Origin: Dietzia timorensis
Lineage (GTDB): Bacteria; Actinomycetota; Actinomycetes; Mycobacteriales; Mycobacteriaceae
Assembly: GCF_001659785.1 (NCBI RefSeq)
Contig: NZ_CP015961.1
Span: forward strand, 2,418,001-2,482,000
DNA: 64,000 nt
Direction of reading: 5' to 3'
Shown: one piece after another, positions 41,986-51,105 of the stretch
How the letters are laid out: each line of letters opens with the position of its first letter
Position numbering within the stretch: the stretch's first letter is position 1
Notes under the pieces: model-generated
Database searches by the model: none
What the model was told of the DNA's origin: nothing
Seen by the model: only the letters and a program-made list of their open reading frames with translations
Position numbers and translations under genes: made by a program

Positions 41986-42788
41986 CTGCTTTGATTCCTC
42001 TACTTTTGGCTCTTTACCTTTGGGCACACGAAACATTCCCACCCGCAGTGCTCCGCCACCGGAGAACTGCTTGGAAAATGCGCAGCAGGTTCCCCTTTGC
42101 GTCTCGCCCTCGCGGACGCAGAAGAAGAACTTGGGTCGTGCGCCGTGTCAGTGGAGTACCGCAGGCGGGCCGGTCGACTCGAAAGCGACGCGACCCTATC
42201 TCGTTGCCCCAGGTAAACCGGGACGAACGGGTCTGCACCGAGGCCACGGTCTGACCCGCGAACTCCGATACCACCACACACGCTTGTGTCGATCGTACCC
42301 CCACGGGCGCACAAGACAAATTCGCCGGCAGCGCGGCTCGGCGCCGCCTCGTCCCTCGCCGCACTGGCGCGCGGCGAGGCTGGGAAAATCGCCACGCCCG
42401 ACGTCATACACGGGATAACGACCGGAGATTCGTCGCAGGGGCAAACGCCTTAATATATAGGTCCCTCGGCGGCCGACCGTCGAATGCGCTGGTGCGCAGT
42501 GCGGCGTTCGCCGATTACCAATTTCGGGCCCGACGCTGTAAGTTAGGCACTCGCTGTTGTCTGCACGTTTGCTATCGCCCATTTGCGCGAGATGAACACA
42601 CGGATGCGGACTTACGAACACGACGCAACCATCGCGTTGGGGCGGACCCACTGAAACGGGATCGCCGCAGAGCGTTGGCCGAGAGTTCCGGATCGGCATT
42701 TCAGCCATTCGGTTCCGCGGCCTCCTGCGCGTTTGACGATTTGTAGGTTCTGCAGGGTTCATCCCGCCAGGGAGAAGGAGATCACGCC
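41986..42788. other. 803-bp non-coding gap between divergent ribosomal-protein operons
   Basis: Unusually long for this compact region. I see no frame with protein-like composition. An AT-rich TTAATATATAG at 42450-42460 stands out and reads as a possible -10 region (TATATT) on the minus strand, far (about 465 nt) upstream of rpmE2. On the plus side TGTAGGTT at about 42743-42750 may be the -10 of the rpmB operon. I found no good Zur box by eye. A long structured leader or an unannotated small RNA could lie here. Confidence 0.5.
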
Positions 42789-43025
42789 ATGTCGGCGTAC
42801 TGCCAGGTAACGGGACGGAAGCCAGGCTTTGGTAAGTCCGTCTCGCACTCGCACCGAAGGACCAACCGACGCTGGAACCCGAATGTCCAGCGCCGTAGCT
42901 ACTACCTGCCCTCCGAGGGACGTCGCATCACGCTCAACGTCTCGACCAAGGGCATCAAGACCATCGACCGCGACGGAATCGAGTCCGTGGTGGCCCGTAT
43001 CCGAGCACGTGGGGAGAAGATCTAA
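42789..43025 (+). CDS. rpmB: 50S ribosomal protein L28 (zinc-free form)
   Basis: A 78-residue L28: [24 protein letters not shown] is the family core. The N-terminal CxxC of zinc-binding L28 is missing (only one Cys, in AYCQVTG). The ribosome site AGAAGGAG is about 10 bases before the ATG. Its TAA overlaps the rpmG ATG (TAATG). Confidence 0.95.
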   Translation: MSAYCQVTGRKPGFGKSVSHSHRRTNRRWNPNVQRRSYYLPSEGRRITLNVSTKGIKTIDRDGIESVVARIRARGEKI

Positions 43026-43189
43026 TGGCACGTAACGACGTCCGCCCGATCATCAAGCTCAAGTCCACGGCCGGCACCGGGTTCACGTACGTGACCCGCA
43101 AGAACCGCCGTAACAACCCGGACCGCATCACGCTGAAGAAGTTCGATCCGGTTGTCCGCAAGCACGTCGAATTCCGAGAGGAGCGCTAG
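43025..43189 (+). CDS. rpmG: 50S ribosomal protein L33 (zinc-free form)
   Basis: A 54-residue L33: [48 protein letters not shown]. It lacks the two Cys pairs of the zinc form. Start ATG overlaps the rpmB stop by one base. Confidence 0.95.
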   Translation: MARNDVRPIIKLKSTAGTGFTYVTRKNRRNNPDRITLKKFDPVVRKHVEFREER

Positions 43190-43193
43190 CCCT

Positions 43194-43499
43194 ATGGCAA
43201 AGAAGTCCAAGATTGCCAAGAACCAGCAGCGCCGCGCCAAGGTGGAGCGATTCGCCGAGCGTCGCGCAGAGCTGAAGGCCATCATCAAGAACCCGGAGAG
43301 CACGGACGAGGCGCGTTTCGACGCCCAGACCGCTCTCAACAAGATGCCGCGCGATGCTTCGCCCGTGCGTCTTCGCAACCGCGACGTCCACGATGGCCGT
43401 CCCCGCGGTTACCTCCGTAAGTTTGGCCTCTCCCGCGTACGTATGCGCGAGATGGCCCACCGTGGCGAGCTGCCCGGTGTGACGAAGTCGAGCTGGTGA
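43194..43499 (+). CDS. rpsN: 30S ribosomal protein S14 (zinc-free long form)
   Basis: A 101-residue S14: [14 protein letters not shown] at the start and [39 protein letters not shown] (split) at the end. The long form without CxxC replaces the 61-residue zinc form. It starts four bases after the rpmG stop, with GAGAGGAG upstream. Confidence 0.95.
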   Translation: MAKKSKIAKNQQRRAKVERFAERRAELKAIIKNPESTDEARFDAQTALNKMPRDASPVRLRNRDVHDGRPRGYLRKFGLSRVRMREMAHRGELPGVTKSSW

Positions 43500-43506
43500 T
43501 ACTTAA

Positions 43507-43758
43507 ATGGCTAACAAGCGCATCCCGAAGAAGTCGCGGATCCAAGAGGGCCGCCGCCCCAAGAAGAACCCGCTGAAGACCGCTGGTATCGAGACCGTTG
43601 ATTACAAGGACATCAACACCCTCCGTACCTTCATCTCCGATCGTGGCAAGATCCGTTCGCGCCGCGTGACGGGCCTGACGCCGCAGCAGCAGCGCCAGGT
43701 CGCCACCGCTGTGAAGAACGCGCGCGAAATGGCGCTGCTCCCCTTCACCAGCCGGTAG
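43507..43758 (+). CDS. rpsR: 30S ribosomal protein S18 (zinc-free form)
   Basis: An 83-residue S18: [27 protein letters not shown] is the family core; no Cys is present, matching the S18-2 paralogue of mycobacteria. Last gene of the rpmB-rpmG-rpsN-rpsR operon, the same order as the Zur-regulated mycobacterial set, and closed by a hairpin at 43766. Confidence 0.95.
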   Translation: MANKRIPKKSRIQEGRRPKKNPLKTAGIETVDYKDINTLRTFISDRGKIRSRRVTGLTPQQQRQVATAVKNAREMALLPFTSR

Positions 43759-43765
43759 GCACCCC

Positions 43766-43786
43766 CGCTCGGATCTCACCCGAGCG
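43766..43786 (+). terminator. Hairpin terminator after rpsR
   Basis: CGCTCGG pairs with CCGAGCG across a 7-nt loop, eight bases after the rpsR stop, followed by TTCG. Confidence 0.7.
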
Positions 43787-43875
43787 TTCGCGCCGACTCG
43801 TGCGGCGCACCCAAGTCCCGCGGCCCGGCCCTGACTCCTAACCCAGGGCTAGCCACCAAGGACAACAGCGCCATC

Positions 43876-43930
43876 GAAGACCGAGGTGTGCGCGACTCCC
43901 CAATGCGGGAAGTCTGCGCCCTCGGTCTTC
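43876..43930. repeat. Long imperfect hairpin in rpsR-AEC transporter gap
   Basis: GAAGACCGAGG (43876-43886) is perfectly inverted as CCTCGGTCTTC (43920-43930). The interior folds further (GACTcCCC with GGGaAGTC). It lies in the 353-bp gap between the rpsR and AEC transporter genes, more than 100 bp past the rpsR terminator. No other feature was seen in this gap. Terminator of unknown transcript, small RNA or regulatory element. Confidence 0.45.
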
Positions 43931-44111
43931 TGGCATTTCGCCGCCGGGTAGCGTGTGTGGCTTTCGTGCGTTCGCATACCGACCTGGCGGTTTCGCGCAG
44001 GCATGGGCGCGGGAGTTAAATGGATAGGGTTTTCGCGCGCTCGCGGGTCTTTTGAGAGTGCGCGCGGTCGAATCCAGAATCACAGAACCCTGAAGCGAAG
44101 GAGCGTGCGGC

Positions 44112-45095
44112 GTGCTCGGTGTGCTCTCCGGCTTCGGGGTGATCGCCGTGGTGATCGCCGTCGGCTGGATCTGCGCACGCACGAATGTACTCGGTTCGGA
44201 CGGCCAGCTCGTGCTCAACCGCATGGTGTTCTTTGTCGCGACGCCAGCGCTGCTGCTCGACTCCCTCGCCCAGCGCGATATCCGCGACGTGCTGTCGGAG
44301 ATCTTCCTCGTGTCCGCGGGCACGGCCGTGATCGTCGCGCTGATTTACGTCGCGCTTGCTCGCGGGCTGCTTGGACGCCGCGGGCCGACGCTGGTCATGG
44401 GCGCGATGTCCGCCTCGTACGTGAATTCGGCGAACCTCGGCATCCCGATCGCGCTGTATGTGCTCGGCGACCTCGCCTTTGTCGCACCGCTCATGCTGTT
44501 CCAGGTATGCCTGCTGCAGCCCGTCATCATCGCGATCATGGACCGGCTCATGACGGCGGAGGCCGCGTCTTCCGAGGCTGCCGGCGGCGCCGGCGCTCCT
44601 TCGACGGGTGGCGGCGGGCGTTCCGGCGCATTCGCCGCGCTCGCCCAGTCCGCGCGCAACCCGCTCATCATCTCCGGCCTGCTTGGGCTCGTGTTGGCCG
44701 CGCTGCCATGGAAGCTACCCGAACGCGTCCTCGAGCCCATTCACCTCATCGGGCAGGCGTCAGTTCCGGGCGCGCTGCTCGTGTTCGGGATGTCGCTGTA
44801 CGGCGTGCGGGTGCTCGAGCGCGGGATCTCCCCTCGCACGGACGTCGCGCTCGTGACCGTTCTGAAGATGATCGTGCAGCCGCTTCTCGCCTGGGGCGTC
44901 GGCCTCGCCCTCGGGATGGAGGGGCACGCCTTGTTCACGGTGGTCGTGGCCGCGTGCCTGCCGACGGCGCAGAACGTGCTCGTGGTGGCGAATCGCTACG
45001 GCCGCGGCGTCCTGTTGGCGCGCGACTCCGCCGTCACAACTACCGTTTTGGCACTTCCCGTGCTGATCGGGGTCGCGGCTGTCCTCGCGGGATAG
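44112..45095 (+). CDS. AEC-family (auxin efflux carrier-like) transporter
   Basis: A 327-residue membrane protein with ten predicted helices in two halves separated by a Gly/Ser-rich linker (about 150-175). Family motifs include LNRMVFFVATPALLL, SASYVNSANLGIPIALYVLGD (discontinuous helix) and LPTAQNVLVVANRYGRGV in the second half. AEC proteins export small organic anions; substrate unknown. The GTG at 44112 is ten bases after AAGGAG. Confidence 0.88.
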   Translation: MLGVLSGFGVIAVVIAVGWICARTNVLGSDGQLVLNRMVFFVATPALLLDSLAQRDIRDVLSEIFLVSAGTAVIVALIYVALARGLLGRRGPTLVMGAMSASYVNSANLGIPIALYVLGDLAFVAPLMLFQVCLLQPVIIAIMDRLMTAEAASSEAAGGAGAPSTGGGGRSGAFAALAQSARNPLIISGLLGLVLAALPWKLPERVLEPIHLIGQASVPGALLVFGMSLYGVRVLERGISPRTDVALVTVLKMIVQPLLAWGVGLALGMEGHALFTVVVAACLPTAQNVLVVANRYGRGVLLARDSAVTTTVLALPVLIGVAAVLAG

Positions 45096-45114
45096 TTTGG
45101 GGCAGAGCGATCGG

Positions 45115-46530
45115 CTAAACCGACGCGTCGCCGCGATAGGGCCGCAGCTCCTCGCGGGCGAGCTCGTGGCGCAGCGCCGGTTCGAGATCGTTGTAGCGGA
45201 AGATGTGCCCGGCGTCGACGAGTGCGGCGGGTTCGACTCGCTGATTGGCGAAGGCGAGTTCGTCGGCGCCGCTCGATCCGAGAAGTAGCGCCGGACCGAA
45301 TTTGGGAACCGGAATCGCCGCTGGCCTGCGCAGAACCTTGGCAAGGGTCTTGGTGAATTCGGCATTGTCGACGCCGCCCGGGGCGACCGCGTTGATCGGC
45401 CCCGCAAGATCAGGGTCGAGTACGGCGCGGTGATAGATGTCGAGTAGGTCGTCGAGCGCGATCCACGGGAACCACTGGTTGCCCTTGCCCAGGCGCCCGC
45501 CGAGCCCGGTGGAGACGATCCGCGCGAGCATCGGCAGCAGTCCCCCTCCGCCCGCCTGCACGAGCCCGGTGCGGATGACGCTCACGCGCGCCCCGGCCTC
45601 CCGCGCCGGATCCCACGCGCGCTCCCACTCCCCGACTATCGCCGCGAGCGGACCGTCCCCGCGCACCGAGGTCTCGGTGAGGATTTCTCGGCCGCGGTCG
45701 GGACCGTAGTAGCCGACCGCCGATGCGGATACGACGACGGGTGTTCCCGCCGCGGCAACGGCATGGGCCAAGGCGCGGGTGGGTTCGACCCGCGAGGAGC
45801 GCACGGCTTCGAGGTGCTTGTCGGTGAATCTACCCGCGATGGGCTCGCCGGCGAGGTGGATGAGCGCGTCGACGTCATCCAGAAGGCGGGGCGACGGGCG
45901 TGCGGGATCCCAGTGACGCGTGTCGGGGGCGGCCGCCTCGCGCGGCGAGCGGACGAGCCGGATGACCCGGTGACCGGAGGTGGTGAGTAGCGCGCAGAGG
46001 GCTGACCCGACGGTGCCGGAAGAACCCGTGACGGCGATGGTGCGATGCGGCAGCAGCCGTCCCGAGTCGGTGCCGTGGCCGAGGTCGAGGTAGCCGGCGA
46101 GGCGGTCGGCAGCGGCGAGATCCGCGGCCAGCACGGTGTGGCGGAATGCGAACAGGCTCTCGAGCCCCAGGGCGGGGATGCGCGCGTCGACGTCGTCGCC
46201 GACGATGCACCACCGTTCCCCGTTAGGCCCGGTTGCCGCCTCGACGTAGTGCGCGTGGCGCCACCCGGTGATCGCGGCGAAAGGCTGATTCGCGACTTCG
46301 TCGACGAACCGGGAGCCGGCGACATACCCCTCCGGCGTGTGCCGAGCGCGCCAGCGAAGGCCGGCAGGCAGACGAAACTCGGTTATTCCGTCGCGAAGAG
46401 ACGCGGCCTCGCTGATGGGCGTGAGCGGCGCGCGGCCCGGAGTCAGCCTGCGCACGGCGCCCGGCCTGGCGAACCACTCCTGGACGTAGCCGTGATCGTG
46501 GTGCAGGAGTTGGCGGGTGTGAAGCGACAT
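45115..46530 (-). CDS. TIGR01777-family NAD-dependent epimerase with N-terminal SRPBCC-like domain
   Basis: A 471-residue two-domain protein. Residues 1-160 form a START/SRPBCC-like domain (HHDHGYVQEWFARPGAVRRLTP). From about 163 the extended SDR domain starts with the Rossmann motif VTGSSGTVGSALC, then LIHLAGEPI, SASAVGYYG, EREWERAW-like GEWERAWD and the C-terminal DUF1731 stretch. YfcH/SulA-type proteins of unknown substrate; actinobacterial members commonly have this fusion. The ATG at 46530 has GAGGAGA about six bases upstream. Confidence 0.9.
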   Translation of the reverse strand: MSLHTRQLLHHDHGYVQEWFARPGAVRRLTPGRAPLTPISEAASLRDGITEFRLPAGLRWRARHTPEGYVAGSRFVDEVANQPFAAITGWRHAHYVEAATGPNGERWCIVGDDVDARIPALGLESLFAFRHTVLAADLAAADRLAGYLDLGHGTDSGRLLPHRTIAVTGSSGTVGSALCALLTTSGHRVIRLVRSPREAAAPDTRHWDPARPSPRLLDDVDALIHLAGEPIAGRFTDKHLEAVRSSRVEPTRALAHAVAAAGTPVVVSASAVGYYGPDRGREILTETSVRGDGPLAAIVGEWERAWDPAREAGARVSVIRTGLVQAGGGGLLPMLARIVSTGLGGRLGKGNQWFPWIALDDLLDIYHRAVLDPDLAGPINAVAPGGVDNAEFTKTLAKVLRRPAAIPVPKFGPALLLGSSGADELAFANQRVEPAALVDAGHIFRYNDLEPALRHELAREELRPYRGDASV

Positions 46531-46678
46531 GTCTTCTCCTCATCGGTGGTGACCGGAGGCGCTGTTGCGTCCCGTGGCCACCCGGGCGAAGTGCCCGTGC
46601 CCTCCACCCTTCCATCGCGTGGCGCTTCCCTGCCATCTTTCGCGCCAGTTTCCAGGGCGCTCGCGGGCCGGGCTCCGG

Positions 46679-47143
46679 TTAGATCCGCGACCAGGACTCC
46701 GTGCGGATGGCGGTCTCGTAACCGCCGACGACTCGCGTGAGGAGCTCGATGAAGACCTGCTTCTCGGACTCGTCGAGCTCGGCCAGGGCGCGGGCGTAGA
46801 AACCGAGGTGCATCTCGAGGTCCGTGTCGAATTTCTTGCGCCCGTCGGCGCTCGGCGAAAACACCCATGCCGCGCGGGCCCGCGAGCGCTTCTTCTCGAC
46901 ATACCCGGCCTTTACCGCGGCGTTGACCTGGCGATTGACGGTCGACTGCTCGAGATTCAGCTTGTCGGAAATATCGCGGAGCGTGTACTCCTCCCCGCCG
47001 CCGAGCAGCCACAGGATCCGCGCGTCCGCCGCTCCGAGTTTCGCGTTCGCAGTCGCACCGCGCCGCGATTGCTCGAGACGATTGAGCAGCGAAGCGACCT
47101 CGCGATCCGCGCTGAGCCCGGCTTTTCTCGAGCTGTCGGGCAT
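46679..47143 (-). CDS. MarR-family transcriptional regulator
   Basis: A 154-residue winged-helix regulator: LNRLEQSRRG dimerisation helix, AADARILWLLGGGEEYTLRDISDKLNLEQSTVNRQVNAAVKAGYVEK (HTH and recognition helix, about 38-84), wing WVFSPSADGR and C-terminal dimer helices. It is divergent from the MFS exporter with tandem operators between, so it most likely represses that gene and itself until the drug-like inducer binds. Confidence 0.9.
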   Translation of the reverse strand: MPDSSRKAGLSADREVASLLNRLEQSRRGATANAKLGAADARILWLLGGGEEYTLRDISDKLNLEQSTVNRQVNAAVKAGYVEKKRSRARAAWVFSPSADGRKKFDTDLEMHLGFYARALAELDESEKQVFIELLTRVVGGYETAIRTESWSRI

Positions 47144-47180
47144 CTCACACCACCTGGAACTTGTCCTACACCGTTTGACG

Positions 47181-47215
47181 TATGTAGATTACACACATTG
47201 TATGTAACTTACATA
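47181..47215. promoter_or_regulatory. Tandem MarR-type operators over the MFS promoter
   Basis: TATGTAA-C-TTACATA (47201-47215) is a perfect 15-bp palindrome. An imperfect copy TATGTAG-A-TTACACA lies exactly 20 bp upstream (47181-47195), two helical turns away. A TTGACG -35 box (47175-47180) and TTGTAT (47198-47203) at 17-bp spacing form the MFS promoter, so repressor on either site would block polymerase. Confidence 0.75.
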
Positions 47216-47252
47216 AGCGAGCATTTACTTACTGACACTTTGAAGGATTTTC

Positions 47253-48734
47253 ATGGATTCCACCACCTCGGCGCCTCCTCGCGTCGGCCGTTTCCCCACG
47301 GAGATCGTCGTCGCGATCCTGTGCCTCGGTAGCTTCTCGGGCGCGCTCATGCAGTCGCTCGTCATCCCGATCCAGGCAGAGCTGCCGCAGCTCCTCGGAA
47401 CCTCTGCCGGGAACGCCTCGTGGGCGGTCACGGCCACGTTGCTCGCCGCGGCGGTGACGATGCCGGTAACCGGCCGGCTCGCGGACCTCTACGGCAAGAA
47501 GGTCGTGTTGTGCGCCTCGGCGGCAATCCTCGCTGTGGGTTCGCTCGTCGCCGCGCTCGCGGGCGGGCTCCCCCTCTTTCTTATCGGCCGGGCCCTCCAA
47601 GGCATGGCGATGGGCTACATCCCCGTAGCCATCTCGATGGTGCGCGAGGTCTCGCCGCCCCAGAAGCAGGCGGGCGCCGTAGCCACCGTTTCGGCAACGA
47701 TGGGCGTCGGCGGCGCGATCGGGCTGCCACTCGCCGCGTGGATCACCGAGCAGTTCTCCTGGCACGGGCTGTTCTGGATGTCGACCGGCCTCGCGATCAT
47801 CGTCTTCGCGCTTACCGCTTTCGTCGTCCCCCACGTCCGCGATGCGCATCCGGCGCACATCGACGTGCCCGGAATCATCGGGCTCGCCGCCGGTCTCATC
47901 GCGTTCCTCGTCGGCATCTCCAAGGGCTCCGAGTGGGGCTGGACGAGCGCGACGACGATTGGCAGCATCGTCGGCGGCATCATCGTCCTCATCCTCTGGG
48001 GCGCGTTCGAGCTGCGCCAGTCCGATCCGATCGTGGACCTTCGTTCGACGGCAAACCGGCCGGTACTGTTCACCAACCTCGCCGCGGTCGCCATCGGCTT
48101 CGGCATGATGGCGCAGATGATCGTCGTACCGCAGCTGCTCGAGATGCCCGAGATCACCGGCTACGGCCTCGGCCAGTCGATCCTCGCCGCCGGTCTGTGG
48201 ATGGCCCCGGGCGGGCTCATGATGATGGTGTTCGCCCCCGTGTCGAGCCGGCTGATGAACTCGATCGGCGCGCGCGTCACCCTGGCGATCGGCGCCGTGG
48301 TGCTCTCGTGTGGCTACCTCGTCGGACTGTTCCTCATGAGCGCCCCGTGGCAGCTCATGCTCGCCACGCTGGTGTGCTCGGCCGGCGTCGGCATCGGCTA
48401 TGCGGCCATGCCGACACTCGTCATGGACAACGTGCCCTCGAGCGAGTCGGGGTCCGCCGTCGGCGTCAACGGCCTGATGCGCTCGGTGGGCACGACGATC
48501 GCCGGCGCCGTGATGGCCGCGATCCTCACGAGCCAGACCGTCGCGCTCGCGCCCGGAACGCCCGAGATTCCCACCCACGACGCTTTCAAGCTGTGCTTCC
48601 TCGTCGGCGCCGCCGCGGCACTGCTCGGCGCCGGCCTCGCCCTGTGCGTGACGCGCGCCAAGACGAAGAACGCATCGCTTGCTGACGCCGGAGAGCCTAA
48701 CCAGGCAGGCGAGCCGGAGCCCGCGCGCTCCTAG
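47253..48734 (+). CDS. MFS (DHA2-type, 14-helix) drug exporter
   Basis: A 493-residue transporter with 14 predicted helices. GRLADLYGKKVVLCASAAILAVGS (loop 2-3 motif) and GRALQGMAMGYIPVAISMVREV (motif near helix 4), and ATMGVGGAIGLPLAAWITEQFSWHGLFW (motif C for antiporters) indicate proton-coupled efflux. The ATG at 47253 has GAAGGA upstream. Expression is expected to be set by the divergent MarR regulator. Confidence 0.92.
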   Translation: MDSTTSAPPRVGRFPTEIVVAILCLGSFSGALMQSLVIPIQAELPQLLGTSAGNASWAVTATLLAAAVTMPVTGRLADLYGKKVVLCASAAILAVGSLVAALAGGLPLFLIGRALQGMAMGYIPVAISMVREVSPPQKQAGAVATVSATMGVGGAIGLPLAAWITEQFSWHGLFWMSTGLAIIVFALTAFVVPHVRDAHPAHIDVPGIIGLAAGLIAFLVGISKGSEWGWTSATTIGSIVGGIIVLILWGAFELRQSDPIVDLRSTANRPVLFTNLAAVAIGFGMMAQMIVVPQLLEMPEITGYGLGQSILAAGLWMAPGGLMMMVFAPVSSRLMNSIGARVTLAIGAVVLSCGYLVGLFLMSAPWQLMLATLVCSAGVGIGYAAMPTLVMDNVPSSESGSAVGVNGLMRSVGTTIAGAVMAAILTSQTVALAPGTPEIPTHDAFKLCFLVGAAAALLGAGLALCVTRAKTKNASLADAGEPNQAGEPEPARS

Positions 48735-48777
48735 GATCCGCGCCCTCGCGCCCAGACCCGCGGCGCCGAGCACCCGC

Positions 48778-50862
48778 TTACCAGCGGTGTTCGGCGCCGC
48801 GTTTCACGTACCAGTCGAGCAGGTCCGGGTTGTCGATCGACTGGCGGTCGACGTTGACGTCCTCGCGGCCGGCGAGAATCGCGGTAACGGGAACCTCGAG
48901 CTTCTTGCCCGTCTTCGTGTGCGGAATGCCCGGCGCCTGGGAGATCTCGTCCGGCACGTGCCGCGGGGACAGGTCCGCGCGGATGGCGGCGGTGATGCGA
49001 TCGCGTAGCGTGGCGTCAACCTCCGTGCCTTCGGCGGGAACTATGTAGAGCGGCATCCAATACTTCGCCTCAGGCCCCTCGACGCCGAGGACGAAAGCCT
49101 CTGCGACGCCTTCGATCTCCTCGACCACTCCGTAGATGTCCGCCGAGCCCATACGGATGCCGTTGCGGTTGAGGGTGGCATCGGATCGGCCGTGAATCGT
49201 CACGCCGCCGCGGCCGTTGATCTTGATCCAGTCGCCGTGACGCCACACCCCGGGGAAGTGCTCGAAGTACGCCGAGCGGTAGCGGGCGCCGTCGGCGTCG
49301 TTCCAGAACTCTACGGGCATAGAGGGCATCGGCCGAGCGATGACCATCTCGCCGACCTCGCCAGTGAGGTCCTCCCCCTCCGGCGACCACGAGCGCAGGT
49401 CGCAGCCGAGGTAGGCGGCGGAGAGCTCGCCGGCGTACACGGGGTACGCGTCCTGCCCGCCGGCGAACGCGGAGACGACGTCCGTCCCGCCGGAAATGGA
49501 TAGCGTGGGCACGCCGCCGACCTCGTCGTGAATCCAGCGGAACGAGTCCGCCGGCATCGTCGAGCCGCTCGAGCCGATCGCGCGCAGCGCGGACAGGTCG
49601 AACTGCGCGGCGGGGCGAATGCCGGCCTTGCGGCTCGCGAGGATCTGCCCCGGCGAGGTACCGAAGATCGTTACCTCCTCCCGGGCTACGGCCTCCCACA
49701 GCGCCTCCGGCGGGCGTGTGGGGTGCCCCTCGAAACACACGGCCGTCGCCCCGACGAGCGGCGCGGACGTGCGATAATTCCACATCATCCAACTCGGCGT
49801 GGTGAACCACAGCAGCCGGTCCCCCGCGCGAAGGCCCGCGTGGAGACCCAGCACCTTGAGGTGTTCGAGCAGCACCCCGCCGTGCCCATGGACAATGCCC
49901 TTCGGGGTGCCCGTCGTGCCCGAGGAGAACAACACCCACAGCGGGTGGTCGAACGGGACCTTCTCGACCGCCGGTTCGCCGTTTTCTTCCATGAGCTTGC
50001 GGCCACGCGCGATCGCCTCGTCCCACGATTCCGCACCCACGAGCGCGCCCGGAGCACCCGGTTCGGCACCGCGGCGTACCTCGATGACCCGCACGTCGCC
50101 CGGCAACCGCTCGGCAAGGTCGGCGGTGTCCGCACGCTTATCGTGCCACTTCCCGGCGTTGCGATAGCCATCCGCCGCGATGAGCACCTTCGGCTCGAGC
50201 TGCCCCATGCGCGCGGCCGCGGCGGCGGGCGCGTAGTCCTGCCCGCACGCCGTCCACACGGCGCCGATCCACGCGGTCGCGTAGAACGCGACGATCCCCT
50301 CGGCGATATCGGGGACGTATGCCGCCACCCGGTCTCCCGGCCGCACCCCGGCCTCGGCGAGCCGCGCGGCCAGCGCGGCGGACTCCTCGCGCAGCTGCGA
50401 GAACGACAATTCGGATCGAGACACTGCGCCGTCATCGAAAGGTTCGGACACGGCTATGACGGCGGACGCACCTGGATTTCTCACCTCGTGGGCGAGGACG
50501 GCCTCGACGAAATTGCCTCGGAAGTCGGGGAACCACCTGGCGCCGGGCATGGCGTCGACGGCGAGGGCGTCCCCCTCGGCCAGCAGTGGGTCGCCCGGCG
50601 CGCCGAAGCCCGGGACCTCGAAGTGCCGCCCGACCGCGGACCAGAAGTTGCCGAGTTCCGCCACCGACCAGGCGTGCAGTGCCGCGTAGTCGTCCGGGGC
50701 GCCGGTGTAGCCGTACTCCGCGGCGGCACCGCGCGCGAACTCGGTGCGCTCGGACTCCTCGACTTGCTGCGGGCTCGGCGCCCAGATCGGCGCGTCGTCG
50801 GGGGCGTCGGCGCCTGTGCCTGTGCCTTTGTCGGTGCCTGCGCCTGTGCCTGACTCGCTCAT
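48778..50862 (-). CDS. Acetoacetyl-CoA synthetase (acetoacetate--CoA ligase)
   Basis: A 694-residue ANL-superfamily ligase that activates acetoacetate with ATP. LWVLFSSGTTGTPKGIVHGHGG is the P-loop; TTPSWMMWNYRTSAPLVGATAVCFEG is typical of AacS rather than acetyl-CoA synthetase; GSSGSTMPADSFRW, GGTDVVSAFAGG and the C-terminal PHTKTGKKLEVPV (catalytic Lys) follow. The ATG at 50862 has AAGGGGAG upstream. A Gly/Thr/Ala-rich low-complexity segment (residues about 5-20) comes from a short degenerate tandem repeat. It complements the leucine catabolic operon at 54-62 kb, which should release acetoacetate. Confidence 0.92.
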   Translation of the reverse strand: MSESGTGAGTDKGTGTGADAPDDAPIWAPSPQQVEESERTEFARGAAAEYGYTGAPDDYAALHAWSVAELGNFWSAVGRHFEVPGFGAPGDPLLAEGDALAVDAMPGARWFPDFRGNFVEAVLAHEVRNPGASAVIAVSEPFDDGAVSRSELSFSQLREESAALAARLAEAGVRPGDRVAAYVPDIAEGIVAFYATAWIGAVWTACGQDYAPAAAAARMGQLEPKVLIAADGYRNAGKWHDKRADTADLAERLPGDVRVIEVRRGAEPGAPGALVGAESWDEAIARGRKLMEENGEPAVEKVPFDHPLWVLFSSGTTGTPKGIVHGHGGVLLEHLKVLGLHAGLRAGDRLLWFTTPSWMMWNYRTSAPLVGATAVCFEGHPTRPPEALWEAVAREEVTIFGTSPGQILASRKAGIRPAAQFDLSALRAIGSSGSTMPADSFRWIHDEVGGVPTLSISGGTDVVSAFAGGQDAYPVYAGELSAAYLGCDLRSWSPEGEDLTGEVGEMVIARPMPSMPVEFWNDADGARYRSAYFEHFPGVWRHGDWIKINGRGGVTIHGRSDATLNRNGIRMGSADIYGVVEEIEGVAEAFVLGVEGPEAKYWMPLYIVPAEGTEVDATLRDRITAAIRADLSPRHVPDEISQAPGIPHTKTGKKLEVPVTAILAGREDVNVDRQSIDNPDLLDWYVKRGAEHRW

Positions 50863-51105
50863 CGTCGCTCCCCTTCTTAGTCGGCGGACACGGGGCGATT
50901 CATCCCGCGGTCCACTCCGCCCGGTGTGGCGTGGGTTACCCATCAAATTACCCGTAGCGCGGCCTTTGCGACACCACTTCAGTTAATTGGCGCTAATTCG
51001 AATCCGGCCCGCTGCGGAGCCGCTGCGCTGTAACGGGTTGCCGACCGCAACATATAGGGAGGGCGTAAGCAGATCGCCCCCACGTTTATGCGCCGGAGGT
51101 TCACG

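Noticed and set aside
42000-42407. Minus-strand frame of 135 codons in the L31-L28 gap
   Set aside because: Composition is Ser/Arg/Ala-rich with no motif, no ribosome site, and similar overlapping frames exist in the same stretch, as expected by chance at this GC content.
42005-42788. Zur operator for the zinc-free ribosomal genes
   Set aside because: Expected on biological grounds, but I found no sequence resembling the TGAAAATCATTTTCA-type consensus by eye.
50805-50850. Tandem repeat or CRISPR-like array in the acetoacetyl-CoA synthetase 5' end
   Set aside because: It is a short degenerate GTG/GCC low-complexity run encoding a Gly/Thr/Ala linker, with no spacer structure.
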